DNA of 64,000 bases from positions 1 to 64,000 of the forward strand of contig NZ_QGSY01000137.1 in the NCBI RefSeq assembly GCF_003857035.1, given 5' to 3'. The DNA comes from Micromonospora arida (GTDB taxonomy: Bacteria; Actinomycetota; Actinomycetes; Mycobacteriales; Micromonosporaceae). The translations under genes and the position numbers were made by a program. The notes under the pieces were generated by a model, which saw nothing but the letters and a program-made list of their open reading frames with translations, did no database searches and was not told the origin of the DNA. Within the stretch, counting starts at the first letter, position 1; every line of letters starts with the position of its first letter. Below, in pieces: positions 41,452 through 49,926 of this stretch.

Positions 41452-43113
41452 GTGCTCGCTCAGGACGCGGTGAACCCGGGCGACACCGCCTGGGTGCTGG
41501 TGTGCGCCGGCCTGGTGTTGTTCATGACCCCTGGCCTGGCCGCCTTCTACGGCGGAATGGTCCGCACCCGCAACGTGCTCGCGATGTTGCAGCAGAACAT
41601 GGTCGCGTTGGGGGTCGTCAGCCTGACCTGGGTGCTGGTCGGCTACACCATCGCCTTCGGGGACGACGCCGGCACCGGCCTCTTCGGCAACCTCGAACTC
41701 TTCGGGCTCAACGATCTCCGGGTGCCGCCCGCGCCACACCTGCACGTGGTCACCGGCCAGGTGACCATCCCGACCCTGGCGTTCGTCGCGTACCAGATGA
41801 TGTTCGCGGTGATCACCCCCGCGCTGATCACCGGCGCCACGGCGGGCCGGCTGAGGTTTGCCGGCTGGGTCGCGTTCCTGGCGATCTGGTCCATCGTGGT
41901 CTACGCGCCGGTCGCGCACTGGCTCTGGCACCCCGACGGCTGGCTGGCCAAGTTCGGCACCCAGGACTGGGCCGGTGGCATGGTCGTGCACGCCTCGGCG
42001 GGAGCCGCCGTGCTCGGCACCCTGCTGGTCGTCGGGCGCCGTCGAGGCTGGCCACGCACCGCCTCCCCGCCCAACTCGATCCCGCTGACCATCCTCGGGG
42101 CGGGCATCCTCTGGTTCGGATGGTTCGGCTTCAACGGCGGGGACGGACTCCAGGCCAACGGGCTCGCCGCCCAGGCGTTGATCAATACCCATCTCGCGGC
42201 CGCCGCCGGCATGCTCGTCTGGCTGGTGGCGGAGCGGTTGAAGGACGGCCACAGCACCGTCGTGGGCGGCGTCTCCGGTGCGGTCGCGGGGCTCGCGACG
42301 GTCACCCCCGCCGCCGGGTACGTCAACACACTCTCCGCCATCGCCATCGGAGCGATCGCCGGATTCGTCTGCCACTTCGCGTTGCGGTTGAAGTATCTGC
42401 TCCGGCTCGACGACGCGCTGGACGTCCTCGCGGTCCACTTCGTCGGCGGCATGCTCGGCTCGCTGCTGGTCGGCTTCTTCGGCGACAGCGGCGTCAACCC
42501 GCTCGGCAAGGACGGCCTCTTCTTCGGCGGCGGCGGATCCCTGCTCTGGCACCAGATCGTCGGCGTGGTCGCCGTGGTGGCCTTCTCCTTCGTGCTCAGT
42601 TGGGCGATCGCCGCCGCCGTGCAGGCCGTCCTCGGGCTCCGTGCCCCCGCCGACGAGCAGGACAACCTCGACCACACCCAGCAGGACGCCGACGCGTACC
42701 ACCTGGGCGGTGTGGCGGGCCTCAACGGCACCGGCGCACCGCAGCGTCGGCGCGAACCCGGGCGGGAACGCGGCGCCGAACGGCCCGCCGGGCCGGTCCA
42801 GAACGCCCGGCTGGTCACCGCGACGGTCAATCCGACGCTGCTGCCGACGACCCGGGAGCTACGGGACGCCCTGGTCGGTGCGGGAGCCACCTCGATCGTG
42901 CTCTTCGACGCCACGGTCTCCACCGCCGAACCGACCGCACGTTCGCTGCCTCGGGGCTACTGGCAGGACCAGGATCTCGTGGGCCGCGCCCGGGTCGAGG
43001 TCGTGGTGGAACGAGAGTCGGTGTCCGCCGTGCTGGACGTGCTGGGTCGTTACGGTGCCGAGCGCTCGGAGTGCTTCGTGCAGGACGTCCAGCTGGCGAC
43101 GGACCTCCGCTGA
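41452..43113 (+). CDS. Ammonium channel with C-terminal P-II-like domain (Amt-PII fusion)
   Basis: The 553-residue protein has an Amt/MEP channel (about residues 1-400): WVLVCAGLVLFMTPGLAAFYGG, the twin-histidine regions HASAGAAVLG and LAVHFVGGMLGSL, and WFGWFGFNGGDG. After a hydrophilic linker (about 405-450) there is a domain of about 100 residues (NARLVTATVNPTLLPTTREL, VGRARVEVVVERESVSAVLDVLGRYG) with the beta-alpha-beta periodicity of P-II signalling proteins. Normally P-II (GlnK) is a separate protein that plugs Amt when nitrogen is plentiful; here it is fused. GTG 41452 starts 28 bases after the urea channel, so ammonium recapture is cotranscribed with urea hydrolysis. Confidence 0.9.
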   Translation: MLAQDAVNPGDTAWVLVCAGLVLFMTPGLAAFYGGMVRTRNVLAMLQQNMVALGVVSLTWVLVGYTIAFGDDAGTGLFGNLELFGLNDLRVPPAPHLHVVTGQVTIPTLAFVAYQMMFAVITPALITGATAGRLRFAGWVAFLAIWSIVVYAPVAHWLWHPDGWLAKFGTQDWAGGMVVHASAGAAVLGTLLVVGRRRGWPRTASPPNSIPLTILGAGILWFGWFGFNGGDGLQANGLAAQALINTHLAAAAGMLVWLVAERLKDGHSTVVGGVSGAVAGLATVTPAAGYVNTLSAIAIGAIAGFVCHFALRLKYLLRLDDALDVLAVHFVGGMLGSLLVGFFGDSGVNPLGKDGLFFGGGGSLLWHQIVGVVAVVAFSFVLSWAIAAAVQAVLGLRAPADEQDNLDHTQQDADAYHLGGVAGLNGTGAPQRRREPGRERGAERPAGPVQNARLVTATVNPTLLPTTRELRDALVGAGATSIVLFDATVSTAEPTARSLPRGYWQDQDLVGRARVEVVVERESVSAVLDVLGRYGAERSECFVQDVQLATDLR

Positions 43114-43154
43114 GCTGGTGGGTGCACGTCGGCGGGGGGTGATTCCGGCCTCGG

Positions 43155-43886
43155 TCACCTCCTGCAGCGGCGGGAACGGACCAGGAACGACAGGGTGGCC
43201 AGGGCGAGCGCCCCCCAGGCCGGCACCCATTGTGGTTGTTCCTGCGCCACTGTTCCGATGCCGCCCCCGGTGGCGTAACAGATCAGCGCCAGGAGCCCGA
43301 GGAAGGTCCCCTGCCGGGCCCGCTTCCGGCGGGTGTCCGGCCCGGCGAGCCAACGCCCGACGCGTTCGCCGATCTTCGCCACCGTGCCCGACTGGTAGGT
43401 GATGGCGGTGGTGATCCCGGCCGTGCGAACGAACAGGGTCGCCAGCGCGCCCATGGCGAAGCCACCTGCGGCGGCCAGCGCGATCCGCGACGGCCCGCCC
43501 TGCCGGCCGTGGTGGAGCAGGACGTTGAGCACCGCCCAGAGCGCCAGCGTGACCACGGCGCAGGCGAGCCCTCGCAGCGACGGCGACCACCGGCTCCGTG
43601 CCGCGCGTACCTGTGAGACCACGCCCGTCCCGGCGGCGAACGCGATCAGGGAGGCCGCGGACTCGGGCCAGGCGGCGTGTCGTCCGGCCAGTCCGATGCC
43701 CAGGAGGACGGCGTTGCCCGACTGGTTGGCGACGAATGCGCCGTAGCGCAGGAAGGCGAAGGCGTCCACGAAGCCGGCGATGCCGGTGGTGAGGGCGAGG
43801 ACCAGGAGCGGCTGCCGGAACTCCCGGTACACGTCCTGCGGGTCCGACGTGATCGAGGGCCGCGCGGATGCCGCTGAGTCGCCCAT
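43155..43886 (-). CDS. DUF1275 (YoaK) family membrane protein
   Basis: The 243-residue protein has six or so membrane helices and the family start LLVLALTTGIAGFVDAFAFLRYGAFVANQSGN, followed by the helix AASLIAFAAGTGV. The central ITYQSGTVAKIGERV fits as well. The function of DUF1275 is unknown; a transporter role is commonly assumed. It is convergent with the amt gene, 41 bases apart. Confidence 0.88.
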   Translation of the reverse strand: MGDSAASARPSITSDPQDVYREFRQPLLVLALTTGIAGFVDAFAFLRYGAFVANQSGNAVLLGIGLAGRHAAWPESAASLIAFAAGTGVVSQVRAARSRWSPSLRGLACAVVTLALWAVLNVLLHHGRQGGPSRIALAAAGGFAMGALATLFVRTAGITTAITYQSGTVAKIGERVGRWLAGPDTRRKRARQGTFLGLLALICYATGGGIGTVAQEQPQWVPAWGALALATLSFLVRSRRCRR

Positions 43887-44052
43887 CGTGTTCCACACCC
43901 TCCCAGCGGAACCCGGACAAGCCGGGCATCGGGAATTTTACCGATCCACCGGTCTGCCATGCCGCTTTCGCTCCGGGACGGCGCCCGGCGCGGACAGTGC
44001 GTACACCGGAGGGCCGCGCCCCCGGTCGGACGCAGGTCATAGGGTGGTCCCC

Positions 44053-44757
44053 GTGGCGACCCTTCTGCTTCTGCGACACGGCCGGACCACCGCGAACGCC
44101 GACGGCGGCCTGGCCGGCCGCCAGCCGGTCGAGTTGGACGAGACCGGGCGCGCCCAGGCCACCTCGGTGGGCGAGCGGTTGCGGGCGGTGCCGCTGGCCG
44201 CCGTGGTGACCAGCCCGCTCATCCGGTGCCGGCAGACCCTGGAGTTGGCGCTTCCGCAGGCCGCCCCGGTGGTCGAGGACGGGCTGATCGAGTGCGACTA
44301 CGGCAGCTGGGAGGGGCAGCCGCTGAAGAAGCTCGCCAAGGAGCCGCTCTGGCCGGTGGTCCAGCAGCACCCCAGCGCGGCGGTCTTCCCGGGTGGGGAG
44401 GCGATGGCGGCGATGGCGGCACGTGCCGTGGCAGCGGTGCGTACCTGGGACGCCCGGGTGACCGCCGAGCACGGGCCCGAGGCGGTCTGGTTGGCGTGCA
44501 GCCACGGCGATGTGATCAAGGCCATCGTGGCGGACGCGCTCGGCGTGCACCTCGATGCCTTTCAGCGGATCGTGGCCGACCCGGCGTCGGTGACGGCGAT
44601 CCGGTTCACGCCGCTGCGTCCGTTTCTGGTGCGACTCAACGACACCGGTGGCGACCTGGCGGCGCTGGTGCCACCGCCAGCCAAGCGGCGTCGGCGCGCG
44701 AACCGCGTGGCCGACTCGGACGCGGCCGTCGGCGGTGGGGCGGGTGCGTCGCGGTGA
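44053..44757 (+). CDS. Histidine-phosphatase superfamily phosphomutase (MSMEG_4193-like)
   Basis: The 234-residue protein has the phosphoglycerate-mutase-like signature LLLRHGRTTANADG with the catalytic His and Arg, TSPLIRCRQTLELA, DYGSWEGQP and the second His in CSHGDVIKAIV. It belongs to the MSMEG_4193-type phosphomutases found next to DUF3090 and mshC in actinobacteria. The start is GTG 44053. The C-terminus is a basic, Ala-rich tail. The substrate is not established. Confidence 0.92.
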   Translation: MATLLLLRHGRTTANADGGLAGRQPVELDETGRAQATSVGERLRAVPLAAVVTSPLIRCRQTLELALPQAAPVVEDGLIECDYGSWEGQPLKKLAKEPLWPVVQQHPSAAVFPGGEAMAAMAARAVAAVRTWDARVTAEHGPEAVWLACSHGDVIKAIVADALGVHLDAFQRIVADPASVTAIRFTPLRPFLVRLNDTGGDLAALVPPPAKRRRRANRVADSDAAVGGGAGASR

Positions 44758-44914
44758 GGCGCGTCACGACACCGCCCCCGGCCGGAGCGTCGGCGCACGC
44801 CAGAAAGGCCGCCACGCCCGGGTGTAGGCCCTCGTACGCCGGGCGCGCCGCCGCTGCGGCGATTCGCGTCGGTGGGGTGCGCGATGCCAAGGCGGGCCGG
44901 ATAGGGTCGTGGGT

Positions 44915-45496
44915 ATGACCCACCAGGTGCACGCCTTCGAACCGCCGGAGCGGTTCGTCGCCGGGACTGTCGGGCCGCCGGGGGAGCGCGCGTTCTTCCT
45001 ACAGGCCCGAGGCGGCGGCAGGCTGGTCAGCGTCGCGCTGGAGAAGGTCCAGGTGTCCCTGCTCGCCGAGAAGCTTGAGGAGCTGCTCACCGAGGCGCAG
45101 CGTCGCTTCGGGGTGGACCTGCCCGAGCTGGCGCCGGTGATCGGCGACAACGAGCCGCTGGACACTCCGGTCGACGAGGAGTTCCGGGTCGGGACGCTCG
45201 GGCTGGCCTTCGACGTGGACACCGCGACCGTGGTGATCGAGGCGATCGCGGCGGGCGAGGTGGAACCCGAGGTCGAGCTCGGCGACGAGGACGACGACGA
45301 GGACGACGACGAGGACGAAGAGCCGGACGAGGACCTGGATCGGCTCCGGGTCCGGCTCACCCCGCAGGCGACCCGCCAGTTCATCGAGCGGGCCCGGCGA
45401 GTGGTCAACGCGGGCCGGCCACCGTGCCCGCTCTGCGGCCAACCGTTGGACCCCGCCGGGCACCTCTGCCCGCGGCACAACGGTTATCACCGGTGA
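44915..45496 (+). CDS. DUF3090 family zinc-ribbon protein
   Basis: The 193-residue protein begins VHAFEPPERFVAGTVGPPGERAFFLQARGG context, has a very acidic central stretch (about residues 115-145) and ends in CPLCGQPLDPAGHLCPRHNGY, a likely zinc-binding ribbon. DUF3090 is conserved in actinobacteria and always close to the phosphomutase and mshC. ATG 44915 lies six bases inside a GTG-started frame and gives the family N-terminus. Its stop overlaps the next start. Confidence 0.9.
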   Translation: MTHQVHAFEPPERFVAGTVGPPGERAFFLQARGGGRLVSVALEKVQVSLLAEKLEELLTEAQRRFGVDLPELAPVIGDNEPLDTPVDEEFRVGTLGLAFDVDTATVVIEAIAAGEVEPEVELGDEDDDEDDDEDEEPDEDLDRLRVRLTPQATRQFIERARRVVNAGRPPCPLCGQPLDPAGHLCPRHNGYHR

Positions 45497-46311
45497 CCTC
45501 GTCCGGCCTCCAGCCTCGCCAGGACGGCGACGCCGCGCTGCGGCTGCTGCGTGACGGCGTCCTCGACCTGGAAGGTCGGCTGGTCGACGCGTCGAACACG
45601 ACGCTGCGCGGCATCCTGACCCTGGACGGGTTGACCGCCCGCTGCGTCTACAAGCCGGTCCGTGGCGAGCGGCCACTCTGGGACTTCCCCGACGGCACCC
45701 TGGCCGGTCGGGAGGTCTCGGCGTACCTGGTCTCCCGGGCCACCGGATGGGACCTGGTGCCGCCCACCGTGCTGCGGGACGGCCCGTTCGGCCCCGGCTC
45801 CTGCCAGCTGTGGATCGACGAGCCGGAGGACGCCGAACCGCTCGTCGGTTTCCTGCCCGCCGGGGAGTTGCCGCCACGTTGGATCCCGATCGCCGCGGCC
45901 CGGGACGACGACGGCGCCGCGTACGCCCTCGCCCACGCCGACGACCCACGGCTGGCCCGGCTCGCTGTGCTCGACGCGGTGCTCAACAACGCCGACCGTA
46001 AGGGCGGTCACGTGCTCGTCGGCGCCGACGACCGGATCTACGGCGTGGACCACGGGGTCAGCTTCCACGTGGAGGACAAGCTGCGCACGGTGCTCTGGGG
46101 TTGGGCCGGTAAGCGGCTGCCCGCGGACGCCGTGGAGATGCTCGACGCACTGGCCGGGCAGGTCGCCGGTGCGCTCGGCGCGGAGTTGGCCGACCACCTG
46201 ACGATCAGCGAGGTGGCCGAGGTGGCCGCCCGGGTCGACCGGCTGCGCGAGACCGGCTGCTTCCCCCAGCCTCCGGAGGACTGGCCGGCGATGCCCTGGC
46301 CGCCCATGTGA
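45493..46311 (+). CDS. SCO1664-family kinase-like protein
   Basis: The 272-residue protein is a member of the actinobacterial SCO1664 family, whose fold is related to phosphatidylinositol-3/4-kinases. Recognisable parts are RCVYKPVRGERPLWDFPDGT (nucleotide-binding Lys region), LAVLDAVLNNADRKGGHVL (the catalytic DxxxxNxDR region) and YGVDHGVSFH (metal-binding Asp). It may be a protein or small-molecule kinase. GTG 45493 overlaps the DUF3090 stop by four bases. It lies 66 bases upstream of mshC. Confidence 0.9.
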   Translation: MTSSGLQPRQDGDAALRLLRDGVLDLEGRLVDASNTTLRGILTLDGLTARCVYKPVRGERPLWDFPDGTLAGREVSAYLVSRATGWDLVPPTVLRDGPFGPGSCQLWIDEPEDAEPLVGFLPAGELPPRWIPIAAARDDDGAAYALAHADDPRLARLAVLDAVLNNADRKGGHVLVGADDRIYGVDHGVSFHVEDKLRTVLWGWAGKRLPADAVEMLDALAGQVAGALGAELADHLTISEVAEVAARVDRLRETGCFPQPPEDWPAMPWPPM

Positions 46312-46377
46312 CCCGCTGTCATCTTGATCACCCGTGGGGTGCTCCGGCGTCGTCGCCGGGCTGGCTAGGCTGATCCC

Positions 46378-47616
46378 ATGGAGTCTTGGGCGGGACACGA
46401 GGTGCCACGGCTGCCGGGCAGGGGCGAGCCACTGGCGTTGTACGACTCGGCGCGGCAGGGTGTCCACCCGAGCGAGCCGGCCGACGCGGGAAGCATGTAC
46501 GTCTGCGGCATCACCCCGTACGACGCCACGCACCTCGGTCACGCCGCCACCATGATCACCTTTGACCTGGTGCAGCGGATGTGGCGCGACGCCGGCCGCC
46601 CGGTGCGCTACGTGCAGAACGTCACCGACATCGACGACCCCCTGCTGGAGCGGGCCGCCCGCGACGGCGAGGACTGGGTGGTCCTGGCGATGCGCGAGAC
46701 GGCGCTGTTCCGGGAGGACATGGAGGCGCTGCGGATCATCCCGCCGGCGCACTACGTGGGCGCTGTGGAGTCGATCCCGGACATCGCCGACAAGGTCGAG
46801 GTGCTGCTCAAGGACGGCGCCGCGTACCGGCTCGACGACGGCACCGGTGACGTCTACTTCGACATCTCCGCCACGCCCCGCTTCGGCTACGAGTCGAACC
46901 TGACCCGCGAGCAGATGCTGGAGATCTTCCCCGAGCGCGGCGGCGACCCCGACCGGGCCGGCAAGCGGGACCCACTTGACCCGCTGCTGTGGCGCGGCGC
47001 CCGCGAGGGCGAGCCGTCCTGGCCGGGCGGCGAGTTGGGCCCGGGCCGCCCCGGCTGGCACATCGAGTGCGCGGTGATCGCGCTCAACCTGCTCGGCGAC
47101 CGGATCGACGTGCAGGGCGGCGGCAACGACCTGCTGTTCCCGCACCACGAGGCGTCCGCCGCGCACGCCGAGCGGCTCACCGGCCAGGCGCCGTTCGCCG
47201 AGCACTACGTCCACGCCGGCATGATCGGTCTGGACGGCGAGAAGATGTCCAAGTCCCGAGGCAACCTGGTCTTCGTGTCCCGGCTGCGCGCCGACAAGGT
47301 CGACCCGATGGCGATCCGGCTGGCGCTGATCTCCGGGCACTACCGCAGCGACCGCACCTGGACCGACGACCTGCTCACCGCCGCGTACGAGCGCCTGGAC
47401 CGTTGGCGGCGGGCCGCCGCCGCGCCCGCCGGGCCGTCCGGGGCTGAGCTGCTGTCCGAGGTACGCGCACGCCTGGCCGACGATCTCGACACCCCGGGAG
47501 CGCTGGCGGTAGCCGACCGCTGGGCCGAGGCGACCCTCGCCGGCGCGACGGACGACCCCGAGGCGCCCGCCCTCTTCGCGAAGACGGTGGACTCCCTCCT
47601 GGGCATCCGCCTCTAG
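46378..47616 (+). CDS. mshC: Mycothiol ligase MshC (L-cysteine:GlcN-Ins ligase)
   Basis: The 412-residue protein is a cysteinyl-tRNA-synthetase relative that joins cysteine to glucosaminyl-inositol in mycothiol synthesis. It has [19 protein letters not shown] with the HIGH-type motif [36 protein letters not shown] with zinc-site residues and the KMSKS motif. Its length and the [12 protein letters not shown] version separate it from true CysRS. Mycothiol is the main thiol of actinobacteria, which supports the taxonomic reading. ATG 46378 is used. Confidence 0.96.
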   Translation: MESWAGHEVPRLPGRGEPLALYDSARQGVHPSEPADAGSMYVCGITPYDATHLGHAATMITFDLVQRMWRDAGRPVRYVQNVTDIDDPLLERAARDGEDWVVLAMRETALFREDMEALRIIPPAHYVGAVESIPDIADKVEVLLKDGAAYRLDDGTGDVYFDISATPRFGYESNLTREQMLEIFPERGGDPDRAGKRDPLDPLLWRGAREGEPSWPGGELGPGRPGWHIECAVIALNLLGDRIDVQGGGNDLLFPHHEASAAHAERLTGQAPFAEHYVHAGMIGLDGEKMSKSRGNLVFVSRLRADKVDPMAIRLALISGHYRSDRTWTDDLLTAAYERLDRWRRAAAAPAGPSGAELLSEVRARLADDLDTPGALAVADRWAEATLAGATDDPEAPALFAKTVDSLLGIRL

Positions 47617-47618
47617 CC

Positions 47619-47638
47619 CACGCGCGTGCGCGTGCGCG
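47619..47638. other. Alternating purine-pyrimidine tract
   Basis: A 20-base strictly alternating Pu/Py run (CACGCGCGTGCGCGTGCGCG) directly follows the mshC stop. Such tracts can adopt Z-DNA under supercoiling. No function is claimed. Confidence 0.6.
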
Positions 47639-47640
47639 GT

Positions 47641-47717
47641 TGATCGACTCGGTTTCCAGCAAGTCGCGGTGTCCCGACCAGTGCGATGCCCCGACTTCCA
47701 GAAAGCCGAGTCGATCA
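47641..47717. repeat. Imperfect inverted repeat / hairpin downstream of mshC
   Basis: TGATCGACTCGG (47641-47652) pairs with CCGAGTCGATCA (47706-47717); pairing continues inward imperfectly (GTTTCCAGCAAGTCG against a matching stretch of the right arm). It is AT-richer than its surroundings and looks like a dispersed intergenic repeat that may also end mshC transcription. Confidence 0.75.
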
Positions 47718-47774
47718 CCCCCAGACACCCGATCGACCCCGACAAGACGCCGCGCAGCTCACCCAGACCGCGTT

Positions 47775-47829
47775 GATCATGAGGTTGGCGGGCATTTCGA
47801 TCTCTGCCGGACCTGTCAACCTCATGATC
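47775..47829. repeat. Second inverted repeat downstream of mshC
   Basis: GATCATGAGGTTG (47775-47787) and CAACCTCATGATC (47817-47829) are perfectly complementary over 13 bp with a 29-base spacer. It lies 50 bases before the stop of the convergent gntR gene and may terminate it. Confidence 0.8.
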
Positions 47830-47879
47830 GACCGGGGTGGGCGCGGGTCGCGCCGGGGTCGTGGTCCGTCGGGAACCTC

Positions 47880-48671
47880 TCAGCCGAGGATGAGGCCGGG
47901 GTCGGGCTCCGGGTCGGGGGTCGGGCCGGGGATCTTGTACTCCTCGGTGAGGGTGGTCATGGGGCCGGGCCAGGTCGCCTGGGACACCTCGATCGGCTTG
48001 CGGTGCGCGTCGTACGCGACGTGCAGCAGGTGCAGCACCGGGGTGTCCGGCCGGATCTGGAGGGTCTCGGCCTCCTCCCGGCTCGGCTGGCGGGCGCTGA
48101 TCGTGTCGGTGGCCGAGACGTAGCGCCGTCCGGTCGCCTCCTCGGCCTCCTGGTAGAGCGGCCGGCCGAACGCCTCGGTGCGCTCCAGCGAGGTGCCGGC
48201 GGTGTCGCGGGGCAGGAACCAGGAGGCGCCGACCTCGACGGGGGAGTCGTCGGTGCGGACGAGGTGCCGGCGGCAGAGCAGGTTGGTGCCGTCGGACACG
48301 CCGAAGGCGTCGGCCACCTCGGCGGGGGCGGGGGCGTGCCCCACGGAGACGAGCTGTTGACGGTATCGGGCGGCCAGGTCGGTGTGGTAGCCGCGGAATC
48401 CGCCGTACCGGCCTCGGGAGAGGCGGTTGAGGCGGCGGCGGGTGCCCCGGACGTACGTACCGGAGCCGGGTTTGGTGATCAGGATGCCCTCGACCCGCAG
48501 TTGGTCGACGGCGCGTTGCACGGTCTGCTTGGCGACGCCGAACATCTCGGCGATGGCCGGGATGGACGGTAGCCGCTCGCCCGGTCCCCAGTCGCCGCGA
48601 CGGACCTGGGCCTTGAGCTGCGCGGCGATCTGTCGGTGCGGGAACTCCGCGGCCCCGGGATTGATCTGCAC
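47880..48671 (-). CDS. GntR-family regulator with UTRA domain
   Basis: The 263-residue protein has an N-terminal GntR winged helix (FPHRQIAAQLKAQVRRGDWGPGERLPS context, AEMFGVAKQTVQRAVDQLRVEG) and a C-terminal UTRA ligand-binding domain (LLCRRHLVRTDDSPVEVGASWF, VLHLLHVAYDAHRKPIEVS). GTG 48671 is used because GGAGG lies six bases upstream; the longer frame runs through the operator. The start lies next to a CTAGG-type palindrome, so autoregulation is likely. The ligand is unknown. Confidence 0.92.
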   Translation of the reverse strand: MQINPGAAEFPHRQIAAQLKAQVRRGDWGPGERLPSIPAIAEMFGVAKQTVQRAVDQLRVEGILITKPGSGTYVRGTRRRLNRLSRGRYGGFRGYHTDLAARYRQQLVSVGHAPAPAEVADAFGVSDGTNLLCRRHLVRTDDSPVEVGASWFLPRDTAGTSLERTEAFGRPLYQEAEEATGRRYVSATDTISARQPSREEAETLQIRPDTPVLHLLHVAYDAHRKPIEVSQATWPGPMTTLTEEYKIPGPTPDPEPDPGLILG

Positions 48672-48692
48672 ACCCGCCTCCTTGATCACATC

Positions 48693-48704
48693 TAGGTTCC
48701 TAGG
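48693..48704. promoter_or_regulatory. Putative GntR operator (autoregulatory)
   Basis: CTAGGTTCCTAG (48693-48704) is a palindrome of two CTAGG half-sites around a two-base centre, flanked by AT and GA. It lies 22 bases upstream of the gntR start in AT-richer DNA, the usual location of a GntR self-operator. Confidence 0.55.
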
Positions 48705-48747
48705 ATGCCCCAGCGGGTGTGACGGCGCCACCCTGGACACGCGAAAA

Positions 48748-48781
48748 CGGGCCCCCGGACCACGAAAGGTCCGAAGGCCCG
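48748..48781 (-). terminator. Rho-independent terminator after the PAC2 gene
   Basis: An outer stem CGGGCC/GGCCCG (48748-48753, 48776-48781) and an inner stem GGACC/GGTCC (48757-48761, 48768-48772) form a stacked hairpin followed in the minus direction by GTTTTCGC. It lies 14 bases after the PAC2 stop. Confidence 0.82.
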
Positions 48782-48794
48782 CAGCGAAACGGTG

Positions 48795-49664
48795 CTACCA
48801 GGAGCCGGCGGTGGGGCCGGCCGAACCGCCCCGGCGGCGCAGGTACTTCTCGAACTCCTGGGCGATCTCGTCACCGGTCAACGGGGTGATCCCCTCGTCG
48901 CCGACCCGTTCTTCCAGCTCGCGGACGTACTCGCCCAGCTCCGCGTCCTGCTCGGCGGCGCTGCGCACCCGCTGCTCCCACTCGGCGGACTCCTCGGCCA
49001 GGTCGGCCATCGGCACCGGCAGGTCGACGACCTCCTCGACCCGGTGCAGCAGGGCGACGGTGGCCTTCGGGCAGGGCGGGTTGTTGGCGTAGTGCGGCAC
49101 GTGCACCCAGAACGAGACGGCGTCCACCTCGGCGCGGGTGCACGCGTCGTGCAGCACGCCGACGATGCCGGTCGGCCCGTCGTACCGGGTGGGGGTGAGC
49201 TGGTAGCGCTCGGCGGCCTGCGCGTCGGAGGCGCTGCCGCTGATCGGCAGCGGCCGGGTGTACGGCACGTCGGCCAGCAACGCGCCGAGCAGCACCACCC
49301 GTTCCACCTCCAGGCTGTGGCAGATCTCCAGCACCTGCTCGCAGAACGTCCGCCAGCGCATGCTCGGCTCGATGCCGCGGATCAGCACCACGTCACGGTC
49401 GGTGCCCTCCGGGCTGGCCACCATGAACCTTGTGGTCGGCCACTCCACCCGCCGGGTCTCCCCGTCGGCCATGGTGATGGTGGGCCGGCTGACCTGGAAG
49501 TCGTAGAAGTCCTCCGGATCCAGCTCGGCGATCTGCCGGGCGTTCCAGACCTGCTCCAGGTGCTCGACCGCGGCGGTGGACGCGTCGGCGGCGTCATTCC
49601 AGCCCTCGAACGCGGCGATCGCCACCGGGGACCGCAGCACCGGCAGTCCGTCGAACTCGGTCAC
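48795..49664 (-). CDS. PAC2 family protein
   Basis: The 289-residue protein matches the actinobacterial PAC2 (proteasome-assembly-chaperone-like) family: VAIAAFEGWNDAADASTAAVEHLEQVW context, YDFQVSRPTITM, VVLIRGIEPSMRWRTFCEQVLE context and FWVHVPHYANNPPCPKATVALL context. Function in bacteria is not settled. ATG 49664 starts it; it is followed by its own terminator and shares about 260 bases with the divergent metH. Confidence 0.93.
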   Translation of the reverse strand: MTEFDGLPVLRSPVAIAAFEGWNDAADASTAAVEHLEQVWNARQIAELDPEDFYDFQVSRPTITMADGETRRVEWPTTRFMVASPEGTDRDVVLIRGIEPSMRWRTFCEQVLEICHSLEVERVVLLGALLADVPYTRPLPISGSASDAQAAERYQLTPTRYDGPTGIVGVLHDACTRAEVDAVSFWVHVPHYANNPPCPKATVALLHRVEEVVDLPVPMADLAEESAEWEQRVRSAAEQDAELGEYVRELEERVGDEGITPLTGDEIAQEFEKYLRRRGGSAGPTAGSW

Positions 49665-49913
49665 GCCGTCACCTCACCCTGCTCGTCGCGGCTGGCGCCG
49701 GGACCGCGCCCGGTCGTCATACCGTGTGGCACGGCGGCGTCCCTGTTGTCCTTCACGTCCGTCAGCCTACGTGCAGGGCGAGGGTGCGGCCCGTCGGCCG
49801 CGCCGGTCGGCCGCTCCGGCAGCAGGTCATAACCGAACGAACCAGACAGCGTGATCCCCGTGACACAATAGGGGATCGCTCGAGGATGGTCGTGGAGTCC
49901 GGCCGAATCGCAC

Positions 49914-49926
49914 TAACCTGAACGGG
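49914..49926 (+). promoter_or_regulatory. Probable metH promoter with leaderless start
   Basis: A -10-like TAACCT (49914-49919) ends six bases before the GTG start at 49926, so transcription would begin at or next to the start codon. There is no Shine-Dalgarno sequence in front of the GTG. The 240 bases further upstream hold a 7-bp inverted repeat GATCCCC/GGGGATC (about 49853-49875), and I see no cobalamin riboswitch. Confidence 0.45.

Noticed and set aside
49665..49925. Cobalamin riboswitch upstream of metH
   Set aside because: I looked for the conserved B12-box and the surrounding stems and saw only a short GATCCCC/GGGGATC repeat.
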